From positions 1 to 45,532 of the forward strand of contig VXRL01000009.1 in the NCBI GenBank assembly GCA_009838515.1: a DNA stretch of 45,532 bases, read 5' to 3'. The translations under genes and the position numbers were made by a program. The number at the start of each line of letters is the position of its first letter. The stretch's first letter is position 1. The notes beneath the pieces were generated by a model that searched no databases, was not told where the DNA came from, and saw only the letters and a list, made by a program, of their open reading frames with translations. Source of the DNA: Terriglobia bacterium. Lineage in GTDB: Bacteria > Acidobacteriota > Terriglobia > Bryobacterales > UBA6623. This document shows, piece after piece, positions 34,562-43,560 of this stretch.

Positions 34562-36013
34562 TCAGGACAGAATCTCGTCAATCACGTGCCCGTGCACGTC
34601 GGTCAAGCGGAAGTCCCGTCCGCCGAACCTGTAGGACAGCTTCGTGTGGTCGATGCCGAGCAGGTGCAGCACGGTGGCGTGAAGGTCGTGCACCGTGCGG
34701 ATGCCTTCGATGGCGTGGTAGCCGTACTCGTCGGTCGCGCCGTAAGTCGTTCCCGCCTTGATTCCGCCGCCGGCCAGCCACAGGCTGAAGCCGAACGGGT
34801 TGTGGTCTCTGCCGTTGGTGCCCTGCACGAACGGCGTCCGACCGAACTCTCCGGAAAAGATCACCAGTGTCTCGTCGAGCAGTCCCCTCGCCTTGAGGTC
34901 TTGCAGCAGTGCGGCTACCGGCTGGTCGACGGCGAAGGCATTGCGGCCATGCCCCAAGATCAGGTCTGTGTGCTGGTCCCACGGGTTGGAGGAATTGCCC
35001 GTGCCGCGGTTGCGCCCGTCCACCATGGTCAGCTCGACGAACCGCACGCCACGCTCGATCAACCGCCGGGCGGTCAGGCACTGCAGGGCATAGTCGCGCT
35101 TCGGCGGGAAAGTCGAGTCCAGCCCATAGAGCCTACGGGTCGCCTCGGTCTCGCCGCTGAGATCGACCAGCTCCGGCACCGCTGATTGCATGCGATAGGC
35201 GGTCTCGTAGTTCTTGATGGCGGCTTCGACCTCCGGGTCGCGGGCTGTCCGCTCGAGATATAGCGAGTCCAGCGAGCGGATAAAGTCCAGCCGGCGGCGC
35301 TGCTTCGCGTCCGCCTCGGTCGGCTTGATGTTGGCCAGCGGCTCTTCGGAGCCGGGGTAGAGCATTGAGCCTTGATGCTCTGCCGGCAGAAAGCCGCTGC
35401 TGAACATGTTGATGCCGCCCAGCGGGATTCCGCCCGTGCCGATCACGACGAAGCCCGGCAGGTCCTTTGACTCGCTGCCCAGCCCGTAGGTCACCCACGC
35501 GCCCATGGATGGGAACCCGGTGAAGGGCTGTCCGCAGTGATAGTAGAAATTGGCCTGCGCATGCTCCATGAACTTCGCCGTCATGCCCCGGACGATGGCG
35601 ATGTCGTCGACGCAAGTGGCGATGTGCGGGAAGAGGTCGCTGACCGGCGCGCCGCACTCGCCGTAGCGGTGGAAGTCCCAGGGCGACGGCATGATGTTGC
35701 CGTCTTGGTCGAACATCGTGCGCGCCGTCTCGAACGGCATCGGCTGGCCGGCTTCCTTGGCTAGACGCGGCTTGGGGTCAAACGAGTCGATGTGCGAAAG
35801 CCCGCCGGACATGTAGCAGAAGATGACGCTCTTGACCTTCGGCTCGAAGTGGGGCGCCTGCTGGCCGGTCGCCTCCGACGGGGCGGCGTAGGCCGAATCT
35901 GCCATCAGGCCGGCCAGGGCCAGCATCCCGAATCCGGTCGAGGTCGTGCTCAGCATCTCCCTGCGCGAGACAGGGCGACGAGGGCGCGGGTGGAACCGCG
36001 GATCGAACGTCAT
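34562..36013 (-). CDS. DUF1501 Tat-exported protein, sulfatase-superfamily-like
   Basis: This 483-residue protein carries a twin-arginine signal (VSRREML, R17-R18, then a hydrophobic run to YAAPS). DUF1501 motifs are FCYMSGGLSHIDSFDPKP, MEHAQANFYYHCGQPF, GAWVTYGLGSES, VFSGEFGRTPF, GTNGRDHNPFGFSLWLAGGG and FRLTDVHGHVIDE. These are recognised as belonging to the alkaline-phosphatase-like fold, but enzymatic function is not established for the family. Members are abundant in Planctomycetes and Acidobacteria. The ATG at 36013 is used because it begins the signal. The sarcosine-oxidase-like gene is 103 bases upstream on the same strand. Confidence 0.92.
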   Translation of the reverse strand: MTFDPRFHPRPRRPVSRREMLSTTSTGFGMLALAGLMADSAYAAPSEATGQQAPHFEPKVKSVIFCYMSGGLSHIDSFDPKPRLAKEAGQPMPFETARTMFDQDGNIMPSPWDFHRYGECGAPVSDLFPHIATCVDDIAIVRGMTAKFMEHAQANFYYHCGQPFTGFPSMGAWVTYGLGSESKDLPGFVVIGTGGIPLGGINMFSSGFLPAEHQGSMLYPGSEEPLANIKPTEADAKQRRRLDFIRSLDSLYLERTARDPEVEAAIKNYETAYRMQSAVPELVDLSGETEATRRLYGLDSTFPPKRDYALQCLTARRLIERGVRFVELTMVDGRNRGTGNSSNPWDQHTDLILGHGRNAFAVDQPVAALLQDLKARGLLDETLVIFSGEFGRTPFVQGTNGRDHNPFGFSLWLAGGGIKAGTTYGATDEYGYHAIEGIRTVHDLHATVLHLLGIDHTKLSYRFGGRDFRLTDVHGHVIDEILS

Positions 36014-36116
36014 GGCAGACCCACAATCACTATAGCCAATGGCGTGTCCGAATTGGGTGCCGGAGCGGTCCGCTTGCGATCCAGCCGCGGAACCATCCGA
36101 TCCCCGTCCCGCGGTG

Positions 36117-37262
36117 TCAGGCGCGGCCCGCCCACCGCCCAGGGCTGAGTCGGAAGCGGTCGATGTCCCAGGCCGGCGGACGGTCTTGGCAGAAGTCGGC
36201 CATGATCCTACCGACGACACCGCAGAACTTGTAGCCGTGTCCGGAGAATCCCGCGGCGACGAACACGTCCTCGTCGCCCGGAAGCCGATCCAGAATGAAG
36301 TGGCCGTCGGGCGTGTTGGTGAATATGCAGGCAGCCGCCCTGCGGGTCGGGCCGTCCGCCTCCGGAAAGTAACCCGCGATACCCTCCCGCAAGGCAGCCT
36401 CGTCCTCCGGCTGGCAAGCGCGGTCCATGGCGCTTGGATTCTCGACACGCTGCCTCAGGTGGTGGAACTTGCCGATCTTGAAGCCTTGGCCGCAGTGGTC
36501 AGGGAACCCGTAGAAGCGTCCCAGCGGCGACTCCATGACGAAGACCGGGAAGCGCTCGGGCTTGAAGCGGTCGGGAGCAGGAGGCGCTGTCCACAACATG
36601 ACCTGCCGCTCCGGTTGGCAATACGGTTGCAGCTGGGCGTGCAGCCTGCCGATCCAGGGCCCGGCCGTAACGACGAGGCGCTTGGTATCGAATGCCGCGT
36701 CTCGGGTCTCCACCCGCAGTCCGGATCGCTGTCGGCTCCAGCCCGTCACCTCTATGCCGGAGCGAACGCATGCGCCAGCGCAGGTGGCGCGCTCGATGTG
36801 GGCATGGATTGCCGCCTCGGACAGCAGATAGCCTCCGTCGGGCTGATAGATCGCCGTCATCGAGGCGGGCAGGCAGTATCCGGGAAATTTCCGGTTGATG
36901 TCCGCGCCGCCCAGCTGCTCAAACTCAATTCCGTGCTCTAGGCATGACTTCTTTGAACCCTCCACGGTCCAGCTGCCCTGCGGTCCGATGTCGAGCCCGC
37001 CCGTCACGTGCAGCAGCGGCTCTTCCAAATCCGCCGCCCTCTCCAGCTCGCGCCAGTAGCGGTACGCCGCTTGCAGCAGAGGGACGTATTCGGGGCCTTC
37101 GGAGTATGCCAGCCGGATGATGCGCGTTGACCCGTGCGACGACCCCATCGCGTGGCCGATTTCAAACTGCTCAAGGCCTAGGACCTTGCAGCCGCTCAGT
37201 GCCAGGTGGTACAGCGTCGCGCTGCCCATCCCGCCGAGGCCGATGACGATGGCGTCGTACAT
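36117..37262 (-). CDS. Sarcosine-oxidase/MTOX-like FAD-dependent amine oxidase
   Basis: This 381-residue DAO-family flavoenzyme probably oxidises an N-methyl amino acid to the amine, formaldehyde and hydrogen peroxide. Seen motifs are the Rossmann dinucleotide site GLGGMGSATLYHLALSG (8-24), EQFEIGHAMGSSHGSTRIIR, and AACIFTNTPDGHF, whose Cys (about residue 310) sits where monomeric sarcosine oxidase binds FAD covalently. GFSGHGYKFCGVVG closes the flavin domain. The length is close to SoxA and N-methyltryptophan oxidase (372-390). It follows the fused quinoprotein gene by eight bases and should be co-transcribed. The formaldehyde produced could be handled by fdhA at 12360-13550. Confidence 0.9.
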   Translation of the reverse strand: MYDAIVIGLGGMGSATLYHLALSGCKVLGLEQFEIGHAMGSSHGSTRIIRLAYSEGPEYVPLLQAAYRYWRELERAADLEEPLLHVTGGLDIGPQGSWTVEGSKKSCLEHGIEFEQLGGADINRKFPGYCLPASMTAIYQPDGGYLLSEAAIHAHIERATCAGACVRSGIEVTGWSRQRSGLRVETRDAAFDTKRLVVTAGPWIGRLHAQLQPYCQPERQVMLWTAPPAPDRFKPERFPVFVMESPLGRFYGFPDHCGQGFKIGKFHHLRQRVENPSAMDRACQPEDEAALREGIAGYFPEADGPTRRAAACIFTNTPDGHFILDRLPGDEDVFVAAGFSGHGYKFCGVVGRIMADFCQDRPPAWDIDRFRLSPGRWAGRA

Positions 37263-37270
37263 GGCTGCGG

Positions 37271-39409
37271 TCAGAGCCGGTCCCGCGAGGCCACGAGCTC
37301 GTGGATCTCGAGGATGTCCGAGTCGCTCAAGACATCCTGAAATGTCGGCATGCCGTTGCCGCCCTGAAGCACCCTGCCGACAAACTCCTCCGGAGCGAGT
37401 CTGGTGCGGAACAGATTTGGCCCGCTCCCCCCGCCCACCTTGTGGCAGCCGACGCAGCGGGCTCGGAAGACTGCGGTCACTCGTTGCAAGTCCTCCGGCG
37501 AGGCCAAGTGCCGGACAGCGCCCGCCGCAGCCGCCGCTTCGGCTGTCCACGGCTGCGGCGGTGCGGATGTCTGGACCGGCTCTCCCCCTTCGGTCGGCTC
37601 GAAGCCATAGCCCGGCAGTACGCGGCCGCCCAGGGTATGGCCCGGCTGCCCGACGAACGGCAGCCCGCCCTCAAGCGTGGTGAGGTTCGTGCCGGGGGCC
37701 ACCTGCGCGGGGCCGCCGCCGTCCAACGCGAACACCCAAATGTTCCCCGCGCGCGGCTCGGTGTAGTAGAACGTCATGTCGCCGCCGATGCCCCCGGACG
37801 GCACGGCCACGTATTGGATCCCGTCGAGCTCGTACGTGATCGGACTTCCGATGATTCCCGAGCCCGTTTGGAATCGCCACAGCACGTCGCCGGTGCGCGC
37901 GTCGAGGGCCATGAAATAGCCCCGCATGTCGCCCGTGAAGACCAGGCCGCCGGAGGTCGCCGCCGATCCGGCCCAAAACGGCGCGGGGCTGGTCTGGCGC
38001 CAGAGGATCTTGCGTTCCACCACGTCGAAGGCGAGGAAATTGCCGGGCTTGTCGGTGGTCAGGTATTGCTGGTAGTCCGCGCCCAGGTACCACTCGCCGT
38101 TCGTTGGAGGCTGGAATGTGCCTTCCTCCCAAAATTTGTAACCCATGGCCCATTGGTTGGACATGAAGTACAGGACCTTGAGTTCAGGGTTGTACGACAG
38201 CGGCTGCCAGTCGATGGCGCCTTCGAGGCTGGGAATGATCGGGCCGACCTCCGGCCCGCCCGACTCAGCCACCATGTCTGGATTGACGATCGGCCGGCCG
38301 GTCTCCGGGTCCAAGCCCCGCGCCCAGGTGATGCCGGGCACGATCGGCTCGCCGTACAGGAACTTTCCGTTGGTGCGGTCCAGGGCGTAGAAGAATCCGT
38401 TCTTGTCGTGATGAAACAGGGCCTTGACGCGTCCGTGCCGTTCAAGCTCGAGGTCGGCCAGCACAGGCGTGCTGACGGCGTCGTAATCCCAGCAATCCCA
38501 CGGAGTGTATTGGAAGCCCCAGGCGATTTCGCCGCTATCCGCCCGGAGCGCGACCGTGGCTGCCGACCATTGATTGTCGCCCTTGCGGACCTGGCAGTTC
38601 CACGGCGCCGCGTTGCCGGTGTTCCAGTAGACGAGGTCCAAGTTCGGATCGTAGACTCCCGTGGTCCAGGTTGGCGCCCCGCCATGCTTCCACGTGTCGC
38701 CCGGCCAGGTTTCGTTGCCCGGCTCGCCTGGCCCCGGGATGGTGTAGGCCGTCCACCGCAGGTCTCCCGTGCCGGCATCGAATGCCTTGACGAAACCTCG
38801 GATTCCGAACTCGCCGCCGGCGACACCGGTGAGGACCATGTCCTTGACCACCAACGGCGCACCCGTGATGCTGTAGCCCTGCCGCCAGTCGATCACCTGG
38901 GTCTCCCAAACGACTTCTCCGGTCTGCTTGTCGAGGGCAACAAGGCGCGCGTCCATCGTTCCGACGTAAACGAGCTCGCCCAATAGAGCCACGCCGCGGT
39001 TAATCGAGCCGCAGCAGTAGACGCGCTCGCTCTCAGAAGACATTTCGGGATCGTAACCCCACTTCTTGGCTCCGGTTCGTGCGTCAATCGCGAACACGCG
39101 CGAGCCGTCAGCCGAGACGTACAGGACTCCCTCGTGGATCAGCGGCGTTGCCTGCAGGCCGCGATTCTCGCCGCCCGTCGCGAATACCCAGACAGGGTGC
39201 AGCCGGTCGACGTTTTCCGGCGTGATCTGGTCGAGCTCGACGTATCGATGCGCGTAATAGTCGCGGCCATACATCAGCCAGTCGCCGGAGTTCTTGGCAG
39301 ATTGGAGCAGATCGGCGCCCGAGACGGGTCCGCCGGTGGCGTTGGGTGCACAGAGTCCGGCGCAGCAGAATATCGATGCGAGGGATCCGAGGTAGGCGCG
39401 TCGAAGCAT
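37271..39409 (-). CDS. Quinohemoprotein dehydrogenase: PQQ propeller fused to cytochrome c
   Basis: This 712-residue periplasmic type II-like alcohol dehydrogenase has a signal peptide (1-25), an eight-bladed PQQ propeller, and a C-terminal heme domain. The vicinal disulfide is C132-C133 (YCCGSINRG), and the active-site segment TPWDCWDYDAVSTP lies near 303-316. The single heme site is CVGCH near 651-655, with a likely ligand Met in GGNGMPTF. Motifs MALDARTGDVLWRFQTGSGI and SPITYELDGIQYVAVPSGG close the propeller. Internal heme lets it pass electrons without a separate cytochrome, unlike the quinoprotein at 8691-10289. The ATG at 39409 begins the signal. The upstream open frame does not match the family. 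Confidence 0.93.
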   Translation of the reverse strand: MLRRAYLGSLASIFCCAGLCAPNATGGPVSGADLLQSAKNSGDWLMYGRDYYAHRYVELDQITPENVDRLHPVWVFATGGENRGLQATPLIHEGVLYVSADGSRVFAIDARTGAKKWGYDPEMSSESERVYCCGSINRGVALLGELVYVGTMDARLVALDKQTGEVVWETQVIDWRQGYSITGAPLVVKDMVLTGVAGGEFGIRGFVKAFDAGTGDLRWTAYTIPGPGEPGNETWPGDTWKHGGAPTWTTGVYDPNLDLVYWNTGNAAPWNCQVRKGDNQWSAATVALRADSGEIAWGFQYTPWDCWDYDAVSTPVLADLELERHGRVKALFHHDKNGFFYALDRTNGKFLYGEPIVPGITWARGLDPETGRPIVNPDMVAESGGPEVGPIIPSLEGAIDWQPLSYNPELKVLYFMSNQWAMGYKFWEEGTFQPPTNGEWYLGADYQQYLTTDKPGNFLAFDVVERKILWRQTSPAPFWAGSAATSGGLVFTGDMRGYFMALDARTGDVLWRFQTGSGIIGSPITYELDGIQYVAVPSGGIGGDMTFYYTEPRAGNIWVFALDGGGPAQVAPGTNLTTLEGGLPFVGQPGHTLGGRVLPGYGFEPTEGGEPVQTSAPPQPWTAEAAAAAGAVRHLASPEDLQRVTAVFRARCVGCHKVGGGSGPNLFRTRLAPEEFVGRVLQGGNGMPTFQDVLSDSDILEIHELVASRDRL

Positions 39410-39719
39410 GTTTGATCGTTGCCGAGATTCATTCTCGCAGGAGGAGGGCTTTGGGCTGCATCCGGTCAGGCGGCTGGCCGCGTGTAGTGGTCGGAGCGCT
39501 GCAAGGGCGGCGACTTCACGCACTCTGTGGCGCAACACGTTGCGCGCGTTCTGGTCAGCTGCGCGAGCCCTACGTGAAGAGCGGGTCCATTTCGAACCCC
39601 CGGAACGGGCTTGCACGATTCTTGTTTGATTCGCGACTCCTCGTGGCGGACGCCGCCAAAGACGTGCCCAGTAGCGGTCAGCGTTCTCGTGCGCATTCGC
39701 CGGTCTGCCGATCCTCAGA
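39410..39719. other. 310-base intergenic region carrying a GCGCAA/TTGCGC inverted repeat
   Basis: This is the likely promoter region of the leftward pqq-sox-DUF1501 genes. GCGCAA (39530-39535) and TTGCGC (39540-39545) pair around CACG, 121 bases before the ATG, and may be an operator. No coding frame has support. It also follows the stop of the hydrolase at 39720. Confidence 0.4.
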
Positions 39720-42008
39720 TCACTGCCAATCAAGATGCTTGCGAAGAAAGTCAAACGTGCCCTTGCCGTGGATCTCGTGGGGACCATCGAAGAACTCGAT
39801 CTCGGTCTTGTCCCCTAGTCCAAGTTGGTTGTAGAATCGCCGGACCTTCGCGAATTCGTAGGCGACCCACTCGTCCGGGGCGACGCCGTCGGAGTGCCCC
39901 CTCTCCACCATGAACGGCCGCGGTGCCATTAGGGTGGCAAGCTCCGCGTAGTTGATCACGTTGGCGAAATCGAATTCGAGCATGTCGTATTCGTGCGTGA
40001 ACAGGTAGCTGTAGCGATCGGTGGTGCTGGTATTCTTCCAGACCCACTCATTGAAGTCCGCCGAACAGATTGACAGGGCATAGTCATCGAGCAGCGGAGG
40101 AATCCGCATGGCCGTCTTGCCTCCGTACGAAAGACCGTAGAATCCGATCCGATCCCCGTCCACGAACGGCAGCGACTTGAGCCAAGCAAGCGTTTGCTGA
40201 TGCTGTCCAACGATGAACGAATACAGCGACAGCTTCAATGGGTGGGCCTTGCGCCAGATCTGCCTGAACCGGTCCCGTCCGATGTACGGGTTTTGCGGGG
40301 CGTAGACCACGAATCCTTCCTGCGCCAAGCGCGCCCCGTAGCGGTGATACGCACGATGGTCAACGTCTGGATCGGCGAGATCGGTCGGACGTCCTTCAAG
40401 CCCGTGCTGGGCGACTACGACGGGCCGGCGCTCGCCCGGACGCAGCCCCTTGGGAACTAGCAGGACGCCGTACGCGAAGACATCCTCCCAGACGTCGAGC
40501 ACGACTTCATACCCTTCGAAGTCGGCGTGGTCGTAGATTCGGCGGGTCTTCGGGCTGGCTGGTCGGTCGGGTCCTGGCAAGCGCCCGATCACCTCGTCCC
40601 AGATGTAGTCGCGATAGAACTGAGTCGAATCTTTCCACGTGCGAACGGACGACGCGTCTGCGTTGGACCAGAATCCACTGCGGCGCTGCGGCGAATCCCG
40701 GGCCAGCCGATGGTTGTAGTCGACGATTTGGTCGAACTGGCGACGCATGCGGGCGTCTTGGTCCGGTGCTGCCGACACGATCCGGGGGTGCCCGGCATCG
40801 GCGTCTAGGTCTTGGCCATCGATCAGCAACTGAAGCGATGTCTCTGCACCGGGAGCGGGCGCCTCTACCACGAGGAAGCAGTTGTCCGAGCCTAGCTGCT
40901 CGTAGATTCGTCGCACTCGGTCGAACTCGCTGCGCACCGAGTCGACCGGCGGTGAGACCAGCCGACCCGATGCCGCTCGGTCCGCATTGGGACCGGGAGG
41001 GGGAGGAGGGCCTGGGACGTCTGGACCCCGCGAGGCTTCTATCGTCAATCTCCGAGGAGCGATGAGCCCGGCGACCTCGGCGTCGCCAAATTCCGTCAGC
41101 AAGCTCCACACGTTGCGATCGATCGTTTCTCGCCAGAGGCCCTCCCGTTCTTGGAAGTAGCCGCTAACGACCACCGAGTTGATTCGCCTGTCGAGAGCTG
41201 CCGCGTAGAGCGCCAGCAGGCCTCCCTCCCCGTAGCCGATCACTCCGATGGGAGCCTCGTGCTCGCGGTTGCGGGATTCGAACAGGTCGATGGCTGCGAG
41301 GACTTTCTGTACCTCGTAGCCGATAACGTGGCGGCCGAGCTCGTAGCTCATGCGGAATAGGAATTCGCGGTGCGGCAGGTTGGATTCGCGGACGCCCTGC
41401 AGGCCAGTCCATTTGGCCGTCCGATCTATCAACGTGGGAACGAGTACTTGGCAGCCGTTTTCTGCCAGTCTCCGAGCGAACTGAGCTTGGTTCGAAATGC
41501 CGCCTTGGACTCCAACGAGCGTCTCCGGCGACCACGAGGCGTCTGGAATCGCCACAACCCGGGCTCTAGGCGGTGAGTCCGGCTGCAGCAGCAGCCCCTC
41601 TCCGAATACTCCCGGCAGGGCTTCCCATCGAACCGCCAGCACTTCGTACCCTTTGCCGACGGCAATCTCCGCGGGCCGGTCCGTGGTGGTGACCAACTCG
41701 AGGGCGTCGACCGGCAGGCGGGGATCGATGACGCCGAGAATGGTCTTGAGGCGCTCGCGGTTTGCTGTGACTGAGCGCCAATATCCGTCCGCGGAGCTGA
41801 AGTCGGGACTCCAATGGCGATCTCGGGCCGAGGCGGCCGACCGCGTGGCCCTGTCGAGATAGCGATGAATGCCTTCGACCATTTCGGCCGCCAGATCCTG
41901 CGAGGTCTCGAGTGGTCTGGTGGAAGGCAGCACTGTCTGCGCAGCGGCTCCGACACTGATTGCGAGCGCCGCTGCGAGGACGCCGAGGGTTGCCTTTCCA
42001 AGTGTCAT
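39720..42008 (-). CDS. Exported protein with two tandem alpha/beta-hydrolase domains
   Basis: This 762-residue protein has a signal peptide (1-23). It contains two alpha/beta-hydrolase domains of the acetyl-xylan-esterase/dienelactone-hydrolase-like type. The first has IGVIGYGEGGLLALYAAALD near 254: the G-x-S-x-G elbow is G-Y-G-E-G, so the nucleophile Ser is replaced by Gly. The second has the normal elbow GLSYGGKTAMR near 623, VVVAQHGLEG for the oxyanion strand, and GPHEIHGKG near 745 with the catalytic His. The second domain is therefore the likely esterase and the first a non-catalytic one. Some Planctomycete and Acidobacterial homologues share this pattern, as far as I recall. It lies 71 bases after the Gfo/Idh/MocA gene. 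Confidence 0.82.
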   Translation of the reverse strand: MTLGKATLGVLAAALAISVGAAAQTVLPSTRPLETSQDLAAEMVEGIHRYLDRATRSAASARDRHWSPDFSSADGYWRSVTANRERLKTILGVIDPRLPVDALELVTTTDRPAEIAVGKGYEVLAVRWEALPGVFGEGLLLQPDSPPRARVVAIPDASWSPETLVGVQGGISNQAQFARRLAENGCQVLVPTLIDRTAKWTGLQGVRESNLPHREFLFRMSYELGRHVIGYEVQKVLAAIDLFESRNREHEAPIGVIGYGEGGLLALYAAALDRRINSVVVSGYFQEREGLWRETIDRNVWSLLTEFGDAEVAGLIAPRRLTIEASRGPDVPGPPPPPGPNADRAASGRLVSPPVDSVRSEFDRVRRIYEQLGSDNCFLVVEAPAPGAETSLQLLIDGQDLDADAGHPRIVSAAPDQDARMRRQFDQIVDYNHRLARDSPQRRSGFWSNADASSVRTWKDSTQFYRDYIWDEVIGRLPGPDRPASPKTRRIYDHADFEGYEVVLDVWEDVFAYGVLLVPKGLRPGERRPVVVAQHGLEGRPTDLADPDVDHRAYHRYGARLAQEGFVVYAPQNPYIGRDRFRQIWRKAHPLKLSLYSFIVGQHQQTLAWLKSLPFVDGDRIGFYGLSYGGKTAMRIPPLLDDYALSICSADFNEWVWKNTSTTDRYSYLFTHEYDMLEFDFANVINYAELATLMAPRPFMVERGHSDGVAPDEWVAYEFAKVRRFYNQLGLGDKTEIEFFDGPHEIHGKGTFDFLRKHLDWQ

Positions 42009-42079
42009 TGTCTTCGTGGCGCTGCGGGCCGCTGGGAGCGCTCGGTTCGAATCCGATCCTCAGAGCGGCTGCGCAGCGA

Positions 42080-43291
42080 CTAGCCTTCGCGGATCCTTCT
42101 CTTGCCCGCGTCGTATACCACCCGGCTGCCTCGGACGAAGCTCTCGTCGGCAAGGATCGCTGCGATCGAGTGGCTGTATCCGGCCTCGATCGGAGCGTTC
42201 GGGGTTTGTCGTGTGCGGACGCACTCGAGGAAGTTGAGCATGTGCGGGACGCTCTCCGCGTTCCCGATCGTCTCGCCCTCCCGTATCCGGTCATCGTCTT
42301 CGACCGTCTTGCCGCTGATAATGAACGGATCTCCCCAGCGCGTCGCGTCCATTTCGCCGCGAGATCCGAAGAACTTCAAGTAGCTGTGCCCGCGGACGCC
42401 GAACGTTGAGCAATAGCGGACGAGAAAGCCCTCTTTCGGATACTCCAAGGTTGTCTCTACGGAGTCGGGAACGTCGAAGCCGTCCCGGTTCCAGCGGAAT
42501 CCGCCCGCCATCGTGACAGCACGCGCGGGTGGGCCCGCCCCGGTCACGTAGTGGACGAGATCGAAGAAGTGCACGCCGAGATTGCTGTGCGGGCCTTGCG
42601 AGAAATCCCGATAGCCGAACCACCCCGCGTACTGCTGCTGATCCCACGGTCTGGGCTTGCGGTGCATCAGGAAGCGCTGCCAGTCGGTGTCGCTCTCGCG
42701 CAAGCGGCGCTCGGCGTACCGATACCAATACGGCTTGTAGGAGTTGCGCGATTGCTCGATCTTGAAGATATCGCCCAGCCCGCCTGCTTGGACAAACGCG
42801 CGGGCTGCTCCGGAGGACGGAAAGCTGCGCACCTGGGTTCCCATCTGCACGACGCGATCTGAGGCCTTGACCGTGTCATAGGCCCTCTTCAGCTCCTTCA
42901 GATCCATCGCCAGCGGCTTCTCGACGTACGTGTCCTTGCCTGCTCGCGTCGCGTCGATGAGCTGCCTGCAGTGCTGGTGGTCCGGCGTCCCGATGATGAC
43001 CGCGTCAATATCTTCGCGAGCGAGCAAGTCCTGGTAGTCGTGGACTTGGGCGGGAGCGTTTCCTGCCGAGTCTTTGACCCTGGCTGCCGCGGCTTCGCGC
43101 TGGGCCTGCCAGATGTCGCAAACCGCGCGCACCTCGGCGTTGGAGCGCTGCTGAAATTCGAGCACTTGGCCGAGCAGGTTCCTTCGCCCGCAGCCAATGA
43201 TCCCGACGCCGATCCGGTCGTTCGAGCCGAGGGTGCGGGTGGCGCCGACGGCGGCCATTCCGCTGCCGACGACAAAGTTCCTTCGAGTCAT
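42080..43291 (-). CDS. Gfo/Idh/MocA-family oxidoreductase, Tat-exported
   Basis: This 403-residue NAD(P)-binding sugar dehydrogenase or glycosidase-like enzyme opens with a short twin-arginine signal (MTRRNFVVGSG). The Rossmann site is VGIIGCGRRN (29-38), followed by VRAVCDIW, the glycine-bracketed AVIIGTPDHQH and the catalytic-region YVEKPLAMD near 126. The C-terminal half has NLGVHFFDLVHYVTGAGPP and YLKFFGSRGEMDA. The ATG at 43291 is the one that starts the signal. It diverges from the sulfatase gene and precedes the double hydrolase on the same strand. Substrate is probably a carbohydrate derivative. Confidence 0.9.
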   Translation of the reverse strand: MTRRNFVVGSGMAAVGATRTLGSNDRIGVGIIGCGRRNLLGQVLEFQQRSNAEVRAVCDIWQAQREAAAARVKDSAGNAPAQVHDYQDLLAREDIDAVIIGTPDHQHCRQLIDATRAGKDTYVEKPLAMDLKELKRAYDTVKASDRVVQMGTQVRSFPSSGAARAFVQAGGLGDIFKIEQSRNSYKPYWYRYAERRLRESDTDWQRFLMHRKPRPWDQQQYAGWFGYRDFSQGPHSNLGVHFFDLVHYVTGAGPPARAVTMAGGFRWNRDGFDVPDSVETTLEYPKEGFLVRYCSTFGVRGHSYLKFFGSRGEMDATRWGDPFIISGKTVEDDDRIREGETIGNAESVPHMLNFLECVRTRQTPNAPIEAGYSHSIAAILADESFVRGSRVVYDAGKRRIREG

Positions 43292-43560
43292 GCCGTGAGT
43301 ATATCTGGGCGGCGGTGTCAATTTTGCGTTCGGCGCTTCCAGGAGCGGGATTTGGCCGAGCCGGGCTGTCGCAGGCCTTCGTCGCGGCAACCGGAAACTC
43401 GTTCTGGGATTCTCTGGCAGCTTTGAGCCATTTTTTCGAGAACGCCGCTGAATCCGTGGCGCGCCGCTTCCGGGAAAGGCGAGGACTGCCATCGCTCGGA
43501 CTGGCTTCGAGCAGGGAACCTGCCTCCTTGGTAGGGTGGGGCAGAAAGGAGACTCGTTCG

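Noticed and set aside
37301..38986. Rightward 561-codon open frame opposite the fused quinoprotein
   Set aside because: The leftward frame carries the PQQ and heme motifs. The antisense product has no recognisable domain.
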